This document shows, in pieces, positions 48,646 to 59,570 of a stretch of DNA of 60,000 bases. The notes beneath the pieces were generated by a model, which did no database searches, was not told the origin of the DNA, and was given only the letters and a program-made list of their open reading frames with translations. Source of the stretch: Acanthaster planci (taxonomy: Eukaryota > Echinodermata > Asteroidea > Valvatida > Acanthasteridae); NCBI RefSeq assembly GCF_001949145.1, contig NW_019091358.1, forward strand, positions 1,810,240 through 1,870,239, given 5' to 3'. Position 1 is the first letter of the stretch; every line of letters starts with the position of its first letter. Made by a program: the position numbers and the translations under genes.

Positions 48646-50199
48646 GACACTGATTCTACTGGGCCTCATAACAAGCACAGTGGGCATATTTGAGGGATAT
48701 CAGGAACACCCACACTCCGCTCTGTGTGTATGTCAATGTTTCATGTAGCCAAAATCTCTATTCCGGGAATAAATGTTAACTTGGCACGTCTAGGAATAGA
48801 GATATCTGTATACGCGGATAAAATATTATTAATTTTGCACGCCATGCTCAACGTACACTTAGAATCAGCATGGGACGAAGTGGCTTTTATAGCTATGGAA
48901 CCACGTGATTACCCACTACAGCGTAATCCTCGCTTGAAACAGTGTTTAGAAACAACAGACGACTTGGCCTCTGGAACAGCATGCGTACTCAAATTAAACT
49001 TAGGAAGTGGTTCATATTTGGACAACACAACGTAATTTGAAAGAGTTAATTATGCAAATACTTCAAAAATACATTTATTCTTGTAACTAAACTTGCCATG
49101 ATCCCTGACTCGATGGTAAACCCGCATGGTATTAACCCTCATATCGACTCAATTTTTCAAGCTCCCTATTACAGATTTGCATTTCCATAAGCTTCTGTAT
49201 ACGATTTGAATAATTCTGCATGAGTATAATACCTTATATTTCACCGTGAGTCCGAAAACAAGTACAAGGTGTTTTATGCAAGTAAAAGTACTACGAGACT
49301 ACGAGTACACAACCAGTACATGTACTTTGAAATTAATTAATTCAAACACAAGAGCAACTTGACTTCAATTGGCAAGTTGAGGTGTGTTTGAAGATGGGGG
49401 ATCTTAGATCTGGAAGCCGAACTGTACATAGATTTTAAAAAGTGTGAAATTCCTCCCCTTTTCATAACATTAAATATTTTCATACGGACTACATTTAAAA
49501 CCCTCGGTCACACCTTCAATTACTGAATACGCACTTTCGTATAGACACAAATCTAGAACTAATTATCTTTATTTGTTCCAAATTGGAGCACTAAACTTTT
49601 CACCACAACCTTTATCACCGTTAGTGGGGTTAATAATGGTTATATTTGTAGTGAGCACTGATATAAAAAAACCACAGCCGTGACCTTTTACGGTCTACAG
49701 ACCAGTCGAAGTTCATGCCTGGTACTGCACTTCAAGGGCTATATGCTTTGTGCATGTTTTACCACGCTATCTATCCCTAGATACTATATAGGACTCCCCT
49801 TCCCAAGTAACCTTTCAGGGTGGTGAGAGATATACTAAGGTGGGATTACCTGGGAGGACTTGGCTTGTGGATGACTCATTACCCAGAAATGCCTGTTGTT
49901 TTGTTTGTTGGGTTGTTTGTTTGTTTTAATTTGTACGAGATGCCAATTCTGTACGGCGGCTATCTAATACCGAGGGTAAGAAATAATTTCAGAGTTTTCG
50001 TACAGGACTGAACCTGTAATTGCAGATCAATTTCTACCTCTCCGAATCATGCACGCTGCGCCACATATAGTGCAAGGATATCTTAGGATTTGTGTTTGTT
50101 AAATATCATGGGTACCAAGTTTCACGGCGTACCGTTATTATTACATGTATTGGGCCTATTCATTTCTGGTAAAGACACCAAATGATCCTCAAAGAACCC

Positions 50200-50435
50200 T
50201 ATAGGCACTGTAGCTCACAAGCCTCAAGATACCCGTAGAGAGGAGACTGTAATAAGCAGTTAAGTTTTAGAGGTGGGAGGAAAACCCCAGAAGAATATTC
50301 TGGGTAAAACCCACGGACTCAGGTAGGGAATGAAAACCCAATCCATATGTGGACCGGGCCGAGATTCGAACCCAGACTGCAGAGGCCGGTGGAAGGCGAG
50401 GAAAGAACCACTACGCCAACCTGACTCCCCTGACC
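50200..50435 (-). mobile_element. tRNA-derived SINE, same family as the 48.4 kb copy
   Basis: The minus strand carries an intact A box (TGGCGTAGTGGTTC), a B box (GGTTCGAATCT) and a shared body (GGGTTTTCATTCCC, CCGTGGGTTTTACCC, GGGGTTTTCCTCCCACCTC). The word TTCTTTCCTCGC between the boxes is identical in both copies, which supports one family. It has diverged too far for a recent insertion. Confidence 0.87.
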
Positions 50436-50856
50436 GTCTCCAGATCTGTATCACGAATTCGGCAATGCAGTTTACAAACAGGCCAAAATCTTTCACTGGG
50501 TGATATCTGAGCTGTTTTTCCCATGCATGGAAACCTAATATGATCAAGACAAAAGTACATGTGGACTAATATTGGGGACGCCAAACCCTCTCCAACAAGT
50601 AGTTATAAAGCCATCAGAAATTTCACCAATCGAACTGCATACTAGGTTCGACCCTCTTTCGTTCTAACCTCCACCTCGACAAAAGCTCATAACATCATAC
50701 GCTGCCGACACAGCGACAAAACGCATATTGTGGGATTTAAAAGCAGACCGAGCAGTTGACTCGAGAAATCGGCATTTTATTACAGAACCAAAAAACAACA
50801 ACATTGCAGGAAGGTATTTGCGTGTTTTACAACGACATTACATACAAATTCTATTA

Positions 50857-51251
50857 CAGTCATTTGCAAAAGTTTAGGACCACACATAAAAAAAATGTAT
50901 TTACCTGAAGGAAAACCAAACTTAAACCAATCAATCATGGCAACTTGTGTTAATTTCCAATGTGTAACCTTGGTTGAACATTTTTGAGTACATTTCCATG
51001 ATTTGACATGTTAACAGTCTAATATTCAGTCTACCCTCACTTTTTTCTGATTGCTTAGACTGGTTTTTTTTACCCATGCTGCCTCGCAGACAAAATGTCA
51101 TACAAGACCTCCCTTCGCAAAAAATTTAATTCAAATGGGTATATAGCACTACACTGATGTTATGTACCACTGTAAAAGACAGTGTAATGCAGGCCCAGTC
51201 ACAGATATACCAATAACATTCAAGGTGGTCTTAAACTTTTGCAAATGACTG
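50857..51251. mobile_element. Tc1-type MITE, 395 bases, with TA duplication
   Basis: Terminal inverted repeats of about 30 bases: the left end is CAGTCATTTGCAAAAGTTTA, and the right end is the same sequence reversed (TAAACTTTTGCAAATGACTG). TA lies immediately outside both. The interior is non-coding apart from a short minus-strand start, MGKKNQSKQ, that resembles the opening residues of Tc1-like transposases. This suggests an internal-deletion derivative of an autonomous Tc1 element. Confidence 0.93.
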
Positions 51252-52044
51252 TAATATGTTACCAAATCTCCAAGACTAACAAAACCTATAGCCCGGGATT
51301 AGTACAAAACTTTGGCAAAACCCCGTGACAATGCAAGGGTTGCAAGCAACTTGGAGACATTAAACTCTACTTTGGCAAGATTTCAGGTACAGATGTGCTG
51401 ATTAGGTTTTAAATATTTTTTTGGAAAAAGGAACGTGCTAGTGGTGTGTGGTTGTAGGCTAGAATGACTTGTTCGTCACTGTCTCACCCTTACTATACTG
51501 TTCATATACAAGTGACCCCGCATCAGCGTTGCAGAGAGCGTGCATTCTGACTTGCATGCTTAACCAATTGCACTTTTTTGTCTGAAATTTTTGCCTGTTG
51601 TGCTGCGTACTATAACCTGGAAAAATCGTTAAATGCTCAGGCGACTTCGAAAATTTCTATTTTCACTAATACCAAGTGATACGCGTTGAATCCGTTACGA
51701 ACAAATCTGGGAAAAAATCTTGGTTACAATATATTATTTACAAAGTACTTTCAATGGCACAGCGGAACTGTGTCAGTACAGCAGGCGATATCTGTTATCG
51801 ATGTTTTTGAGTGAAAGAGCTTTTATTGTGATTATCTGAAGGAATCGCAGACATGTAAATTGATCCGGCTATGACGACAATCTTCACAAGCACTGATTCT
51901 CAAGCCATCACACAGGTCCTTTTCAATTTTTAGTAGAAGACGATTACTTCACCAATGTCACTAATCACTTCCAAATCACACGAAAGTACAACTCGATAAA
52001 TACTGGAAAATTGTTATCTGAAAACAAAATTTACAAACCGACCC

Positions 52045-52493
52045 NNNNNNNNNNNNNNNNNNNNNNNNNNNNNNNNNNNNNNNNNNNNNNNNNNNNNNNN
52101 NNNNNNNNNNNNNNNNNNNNNNNNNNNNNNNNNNNNNNNNNNNNNNNNNNNNNNNNNNNNNNNNNNNNNNNNNNNNNNNNNNNNNNNNNNNNNNNNNNNN
52201 NNNNNNNNNNNNNNNNNNNNNNNNNNNNNNNNNNNNNNNNNNNNNNNNNNNNNNNNNNNNNNNNNNNNNNNNNNNNNNNNNNNNNNNNNNNNNNNNNNNN
52301 NNNNNNNNNNNNNNNNNNNNNNNNNNNNNNNNNNNNNNNNNNNNNNNNNNNNNNNNNNNNNNNNNNNNNNNNNNNNNNNNNNNNNNNNNNNNNNNNNNNN
52401 NNNNNNNNNNNNNNNNNNNNNNNNNNNNNNNNNNNNNNNNNNNNNNNNNNNNNNNNNNNNNNNNNNNNNNNNNNNNNNNNNNNNNNNNNNNNN
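52045..52493. other. Assembly gap (449 N)
   Basis: A run of N. Open frames crossing it are meaningless. The sequence on both edges (acaaaccgaccc on the left; taacccttaccccacaaccc on the right) is C/A-rich and suggests the gap lies in a repeat. Confidence 1.
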
Positions 52494-52625
52494 CGTAACC
52501 CTTACCCCACAACCCAAACCGTAAGCCTGACCAAACCAAACCCAACCAAATCCATATCTGAACCCAATCCTAACCCAAACCGTTATCTAACTCCCAGCCC
52601 AAGCCATCCTCACTCTCATCCCACG
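52494..52625. repeat. Degenerate CCAAACCCAA-type minisatellite at the gap edge
   Basis: Irregular repeats of aaccc, ccaaacc and taaccc words run from the gap for about 130 bases, with almost no G on the plus strand. They loosely resemble telomere-like CCCTAA repeats but with no constant period. Confidence 0.7.
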
Positions 52626-53138
52626 CACTACAGATGCAGGCTTAAAAACCAGAATCTGAGCCTACAGCAGTATGTCTTCTTGTTCACTGTGTTGGAAGTG
52701 TACCAAGGAGCCAAATGAATTTTAAAACTTTACCGGCTTCTTTTAAAACACACTGTTGTACATATTCTTTTTTACAATCTACATGTATTAAATTATCATG
52801 TAATTCAAAATCCACTTTGATACATTTAACTAATCTAACAGATTACTGCACCTTTAAAAACACGTTTTTGTTTTGGGGTAAATAAGGCGCTGTTGCTGAG
52901 GTGTCTTTTAAAGAAGAGTCTTGGTTTCATCTTATGAATCAAAATGAAATCAGACCAAGTATTGCTCTCAAAAGTTAATATAATCATTCAAACTATGCAC
53001 ACAATTCTAAACTAGTTTTCATGACGTGGGGTATTCTTGTCCACAAAGTCCACACCACATGGAAAAAATACAAAGGGGAAGATTTGTGCTTGAAAAGGGG
53101 AACAAAAATACGGCTATAACGCTCCAAGAAAAAATGTT

Positions 53139-55635
53139 TTAAACTTTAGGAATGGAATAGAGTTTCTTGTAGCTTACAATAAGAAGTGTAACCAACGATG
53201 AAGCTTGAACACAACAGAGGAAAACAAATGCAGCATTGAAGCTTCCAGTTGTATCATAAATCCAACCTGCAAACATATTAAAATGTAAGAAAAATATTAC
53301 TCATTCATACAATAAGAAAACGAATCACTAACGAAGCCAAAAACCCAATGTTCCTACTACTTCTGGCATTATAAAGTCTCTGACAGATCAAGCATGGAAC
53401 AGCATCTCAATCTTTTTGATTGGAGACTGACAAAATATGAATAATGATTTTTGAAATGTAATATGGGAAAAATACATAACTTTGTAAATTGACCCTTCAA
53501 GAAAAAAGTGACTTTTAAATAAAGAATTTTTCCAAAGGTACATTTATTAGCCTCAAACTTGAGATGCTTGGAGTCAAAGTTTGAGTTTCGTTTGGTCAGT
53601 GACTAGTATTTATACACCTGAGTAAAAAAGCCAAAAACCCAAGAAAAGTGCATGAAGTCCCCGAATCCAAACGAGTAGAGTACACAGGTAGAGTAAGTTG
53701 ACACGATTCTTCAACTTCACTATAGAAGTCAAACAAAACGAAATAAATTGTTCAGTTTTTGTTTACCATTCTCTTTACTAAATATTCCTTCACTTCACTG
53801 AAATGACATTAAGCCCAACTTCATGATGTCATTGTAAAAAAAAAATGTCAATTCATGTTGTGTTTGGAATGCATGGCATTAAGCTACCAGCTTCGGATAA
53901 AAGAGTGCAAGTAATTAGGTGCATTATTTAAGTTATGAATGTATAATGAAGACTGTGCGGTGTTACAGTTGGAGTCAAATAACCTACCTGGCAGAAACCC
54001 CAGCGTGAAGCTTAATAGTGTTGTCAGAATTCCCATCCATCCGTAGGCACTAGACAGCAAATCTACGCCCAGCAACTGCTTCACGAGGACATCAATCAGA
54101 CAGCTAATGAAACCATCCGCGGTCATGATTAGAAACGCTGATATCATAACAGTCGTATAAGACGACAACCATGGAGTTGTGCAGTACGTAGCGGTACTGA
54201 CACTAAGACCGATGCCTAATACAGCCCAGAAGGGTAGTGGCCCTCTGTCAATGATGAAGCCCTGAACCACTTTTGCAATCAAACTGCCAACAGCACCAAC
54301 TGCTACGAACATTGTAGCGTCATCTGAAGAGAATCCTTTAGAAACAGCAGTGGACACGAAGTAAATTCTCCACATGTCGGACGCAAACCTTGAATCACAG
54401 AAAATAATCGCTGCCATCCAGAAACGGATATTCAAGAGTAGTCTCAGATCCAAATTGGCTGCGAAGCTCTCCCACGCGGTGTACAAACATAGCGGGAGAT
54501 TGCTTGGGGGCTTTGCTGATGCTGAATCTTCCTGTATTTGCTTGTAGTTGTGGAAACTGTGTTTCAGTTGCTTTTTTACCAAGGCACCACACACGATCAT
54601 ATGTGAAAAGAGTCCCCCCATTATCAGCATGGTTCCTCTCCAACCAAAGGTCTCTAAGAGTATTTGAACGAGGGGTGTGCACACCAAAAATGCGATTGAT
54701 GATCCTGTCCGTGCGATGCCAATGGCTGTTGCGTGATTCTGATCAAAGCAAAGACCCACCAACTGTTTCGAGAGGACCCCTGACAATCCCAATGCAATAC
54801 CTTATATAAAGACAAAGAATTAACATAAACAGCATTTACAGCTTCCGGCAATTAAGAAAACAAAACATAAAAAAGAAAAGTATCATGTCTCAATGCTTTA
54901 TAGAACAAGCAAATCTTTCAGGAGACTGTAGATAAGAGATATACCTGCTAAAGGCACATACGTAAGTGTCAGTTGGAAAACACTGACTGCAAACGATGCA
55001 ACAATGCAAGATAGTCCAAGCATAACACCACACGCCACGATGATGGAACCAGGCTCACATCTTCTTTGCAATGCCACTACTAAAGGACCTAAAAAACCAA
55101 AATAATGCTCTTATTCACTATTTTTTGTTCATAAACTTAGAAAATTTTAAATAGAGCAAATACAATTTTTTTCCAAGTAACATCCTCCAATGTGCAACAG
55201 TGCATCCCTTCGCATAAATTGTTGTAGTTTTCCTTTATTAAGGAATAGATATCTAGTTAAGAAAGTTTTGTTTAAAATTTTAAATGGTTCTTTTTTCAAA
55301 TAGCAAACTATAAAAGCATCGGAATGTAAAATTTGTGACAAATGGTCTCAGTTTCCCTACGGTATGAAGTGAATTTTTGGCGAATTTGTATTCACGATGA
55401 AAAGGGTACCTGTTAGTCCACTGATGCCAGTTATGACAGAAATCGACCAACCGACAATCCACGTTTTCGTCTCAAATTGGACTTGCAGAGTCGGCAGCAA
55501 GACTCCAAGCCCTTTGATGGCCCCTACAGTAATAAAACAGTAGCTCCACATCGTTAAAACAGCAATCCAGCAGACCAATCCTTTGTCTTTCTCCAGCCTG
55601 TAAGATGAACATATGTTACGGTGTGAGACACCCAT
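53139..55635 (-). CDS. SLC16 family (monocarboxylate transporter-like) major facilitator protein, four exons, 436 aa
   Basis: Exons on the minus strand: 55635-55410, 55088-54945, 54800-53988 and 53266-53139 (TAA). All introns are GT-AG and all are in phase 1; the total is 1311 bases. Twelve membrane helices are expected. Family landmarks are LGVLLPTL after helix 1, GIARTGSSIAF, then FGWRGTMLIMGGLFSH at the helix 5-6 region (GWR at 176-178), a hydrophilic central loop, and VQGFIIDRG with D308-R309, the pair SLC16 members use in transport. Exon 4 carries GWIYDTTGSFNAAF near the C-terminus. The N-terminus lacks the usual DGGWGW signature. The first exon may start at M1 or be spliced in after cttacag at about 55600. 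Substrate is not predictable (lactate-like acids, thyroid hormone or creatine in relatives). A decayed copy lies at 36.5-40.6 kb. Confidence 0.92.
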
Positions 55636-55639
55636 TACT

Positions 55640-57400
55640 GCTTCAAGTCCAGTAGCTTCAACTCGGCCTCACAAAGACAAAAGATCTGGTCATAAGGTCT
55701 CGTCACACTGTGGCAATAACGTAGGCAAAAACAAACAGGAAAACAGAGTTTTCAGAGTTATGTCTGATGTGAAAACCTTTCAGAGTGTTTGCATGGGTGC
55801 GATAGCTTTAACCATATATGTCGCTATCGATGAGACAAACATCGTCCGAATCGATCAGGGAGCGATTTTCTTTGTCCCATTTCCATTTAAAGAAGTCATT
55901 ATTTACTCGAGTTTAACGACTTTTTGTTGACCGGAATAAGAGAACAGTACAGCGTGGCGCCACTTGCGCACAGGGGCAGCGGTAGACGCGTGATAAATTC
56001 TTCCTAAATCATTCAAGAACAGTTAACTAGCTAACATGCATGCGAGCTTCAAGTTTACGATTTCACGCACTGATCTCCACTGTAAAGGAGATCAATGATC
56101 AATGAACTCAATGGTGAGTGCGGTGCCCAGATAGTAATGAGGAAAAATTACTGCAAATATGTCCAAACAGGGAGCAGCATATGGAAGGAGACGCTTGGCT
56201 GCGCGCATGCGTCAAATTCGCTATACGCTTTCACATTAGCCTGAAAGATGAACCGGCCTTCGTATTAAAGCAACGAAAATAAACCACGCACGTACAGTAC
56301 TTGTAATTGTGTGAGCAGCGTGACCAGATGGTACGATTTTCCATTTTAATTTCCGTTTCTGTGTTCGTGATCGTCTTTCTTATCGCCGCAGTGTAGCAGG
56401 GCGTTTACGCCGTTCCTACAAATTAGCTGCAAGGTCAAACAAGAAAAGAAGAGTACCGTCATTATCAGAAAAGCTGGAAATCTCCTGAAAGATGGACTGA
56501 CCGCACAAGAAACAGGTGTTGCAGTGGAAGAGCCACTTTATCAACAGCTCATTCTCTTACTCTTCTGTTGTTACGTCACAGGCACCGTTGTTGCCAAACA
56601 TAGTTGGCAAAATAGCTGACCGTGAGAACAAAACCAAAACCATAATATACGACGTATTACAAAAATCTGACATCGTAGTTGTTCAACACGAACTAATAAA
56701 TACTTTAACCATTACTAAAATGGAAATGACTCCCATGGCAGCAAAGAGGAAGTAAATTTGCATTTTGAGGCAAAAGCTGTTGCCAAAAGAGTGACTTTTT
56801 TAAAACTTTGGCCGCCAGTAAAACATAGCAGTCGATGTTTGTAAACAAAAGAAAGATCTACTGTCCGTGCGCGGAATGGGACTCATAAAACCTGCCATAC
56901 TAATAATATTGAAGGCAGATAGTTTCCGTTCACTCAACGCATGGCATGTTGAGGACGCCCAGTCTACTTTTAGATGTAATACACTTAAGAATCGTATAAT
57001 CGTCCGGTATAGTTTTATACATGCAGTCACCCACCGTTACCAAAAATGTGCTGAGAGGGAGATCAATAAGTATAAAGAAAAACACCGAGACAAATTGAGC
57101 AGATTTGTGACGCTTGTGAGATAATCGTAAAGGAGATGCAAGTTATGTACTCTAAATATCCGCGGACAATGGCGACAGTGCACGTGGTTTACAACATAAG
57201 TTGGCTGTGATTAACGTTTCTGTTTCTTTGTTGCTACGTGTATGCTGTGCCATACTGAGCGGGATAGATTTAAACATAGTTGGGAAAGTCCAAACAGCTA
57301 GAGCTTCGCATTCAAGAAAGCAAAATGAAGATACTCCAATTTGCAAGAATAAAATAGTAAATATAATCCACATCACCAGTTGTAGGAAATTTAAGAACCC
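55640..57400. other. Upstream region of the SLC16 gene, mostly non-coding
   Basis: No supported gene. A short stretch at 56370-56560 gives a helix-turn-helix-like reading (KKRRVPSLSEKLEI, then LLKDGLTAQETGVAV in another frame). It resembles the CENP-B/pogo DNA-binding domain and is described among the findings. The rest shows nothing recognisable. Confidence 0.4.
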
Positions 57401-58220
57401 GTGTATAAACTCCCCCCCCCATAAATGTGTGCCCCCGGATCGCACTCCGGTAAAAGTGTCCGGGGGGACACGTTTACCTAGGTAAATCTGTCCCCCAGCC
57501 CCAGGGTAAATTTACCCCCCCCAAATGTGCACTCCTGCAACGTCACAAGTCTATCACCCAGACTGTGTTTCACTTTATTTCAACTGTTCCGCGTAACGTT
57601 GTGACAATGACAGACACCGTGCTTTTCTGGGATGCTCATTAAATCAGGACAGCTACCCTGAACGCGGGTAGGCCTATCAACTGCGACCGAGTCGTGCCCA
57701 CTCAAGTTGTAATTGTCTGCTTTTACTGTGCTTGAGGCCTGTGACTTGAAGCATAAGTAGGCGCTTTTAACAAGAACTACTTTCGACCGTGGTTCACGCT
57801 TCGGCGCGGCGAGATGGCACATTGCCATGGTAGAGATTGGAGCAGTGTCTTTCTTTCCCCAGTCAGCCATGATAGCTACACCGCGTCAGGCCTAGAGACT
57901 GAGAATCACTACGCGTGCGAGAAGTCTTCAGAATACGGATTGCTGCTTTTTCCTAGTTCTTGTAGAAACGTGGCTCGGCTGATTTATATGTCATACCCTT
58001 CTCAATGTTGATTGCTTGATGAAGGGCTGAAATATGTAACTGGACTGAATTCATCAAACTAACAGGAAAACAAAATCTTCTGTGGCATAACGAGGGCGAC
58101 AAAATTACCTGGAGGGGACAAAATATCCTGGAGGTGGACTGATTTACATGGCCAGGGGACATTTCTACGTGGTAATTCTGTACCCCGGATAGTTTCAGTG
58201 GGGGAGGGATTTACCGTCTA
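57400..58220. repeat. Pair of inverted, degenerate C-rich repeat blocks
   Basis: Block one (about 57405-57535) repeats words such as CCCCCAGG, GGTAAATTTACC and GTGTCCGGGG. Block two (about 58085-58220) has the same kinds of words in the opposite orientation (ggaggggacaaaat, acctggaggtggac, ccccggatag). The 550 bases between them are non-coding as far as I can see. Block boundaries and unit length are not exact. Confidence 0.5.
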
Positions 58221-59221
58221 CACCGGTATAGGTACTAAGGTACTATAGACTACTCCAATAAGACGCCATAATTGCGGAGGCACTGCACTCACTTGAAAGA
58301 CGCACATTCTTCAGCTTGACGGGCGCGTACGTTTGGCAAATCATGGCACCCTATTGGTTGAATAGGCATGTACTGCGTGCGTACCACCTGTCCACAAGCG
58401 TTGTACCTTCGCAGTAATGGCTTCTAATTCTGGTTACCAAATTCCAATATAGTGACATACTCTGATATAATGCGACAAATTATGATGACCTACGTTCCAT
58501 ACTATGAGTGTTTTTTAAATACATGTAACTAATTGTTCATTATAGATGTAAATCATTTCCCGAAAGTGCTCTAGGCCTAAATCATATCACTCAACGACTC
58601 AAACGTACTCTCCGAAGTACCGCATCCAGATATTCGAGGGTCTGCGTGTTCCAGGTTTAATTAAAAAGCAAAACCTCTCAACCTACTCACAAAGTACATG
58701 GGTGTTCAAGCGCATAGGATAGATTTGCATGTGTTTGTCGGTGAGAATACGGTATTACTGTTAATACATGTGCCACGTAGTACCAAAGTCTGCATAATAT
58801 TTTTGTAAAATTGCAGACGTCCTAAAGCGATGATGCACTTATATAAGCCAGGTCCGTATTCGAAACAACCAACAGAGTATATATACATGCTTATAAAAAT
58901 ATCAAGGTATGTGAACGTTGACGATAACATTTCAACTGTCACATACAGTTGTATAAGTGGCCCGACGTACTTTTTGTGGTCATATCACCGCGTTTATATT
59001 AGTCGCATCCCTCATTATCAAGGTAGCCGCAACACAAACATTCAAAGTTGGGAGCCTGGACTACAAGTGGTAGTGGTTTGATTTAAAAAGTACTCACTGC
59101 CATAGGTGATGGTTCACGGCACGTCATAACCTAAAACACTAAACAACTTGAAAGGTTCTTCATGATCACCCTTCCACCGGCGTGATTATTTCGCAAAGTC
59201 CATAGCGTCACTCTTATTAGT

Positions 59222-59346
59222 CTTTTAAAGGTATGGCGGACACAGTACGAGGGCGCATTTTGGTTTCGGTAATATCTTCTGTGTTTGCTCCAATTTTACC
59301 CACTTCAAATTGCGCCCCCCCATTGTGTCCGTCATACTTCTAAAAG
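59222..59346. mobile_element. Fold-back (MITE-like) element
   Basis: The left arm cttttaaaggtatggcggac plus acagtacgagggcgcatttt pairs with the reverse of ttgcgcccccccattgtgtc plus cgtcatacttctaaaag. Arms of about 42 bases surround a 40-base loop. No coding capacity; no clear target duplication identified. Confidence 0.65.
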
Positions 59347-59430
59347 GCTAATTGTATGCCCGTCCAGGAAAAACAGGATCCTGGCATCACGCTTCATATG
59401 CTATTTCACAAGGACGTCCAACAACACCTT

Positions 59431-59570
59431 ATTGGGGAAACGACAGATTGACAATCCCCTTTCCATGACATCAGGGCAGCCCCTTTCTAATTTGTCGACA
59501 TTGGGGAAACGACAGATTTTCAACTGGCCCTTCCATGACATCGGGGCAGCCCCTTTCTAATTTGTCTACA
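59431..59570. repeat. Tandem repeat, 69-base unit, two copies
   Basis: The unit begins attggggaaacgacagatt and ends cccctttctaatttgtcgaca. Copies start at 59431 and 59500 and differ at only a few positions (tgacaatcccc against ttcaactggcc), so the duplication is fairly recent. Confidence 0.92.

Noticed and set aside
48724-49035. 103-codon plus-strand frame
   Set aside because: No family resemblance, no flanking exons and ordinary AT-rich surroundings; not reported as a gene.
52014-52718. Long open frames on both strands across 52.0-52.7 kb
   Set aside because: They consist mainly of N from the assembly gap and carry no sequence information.
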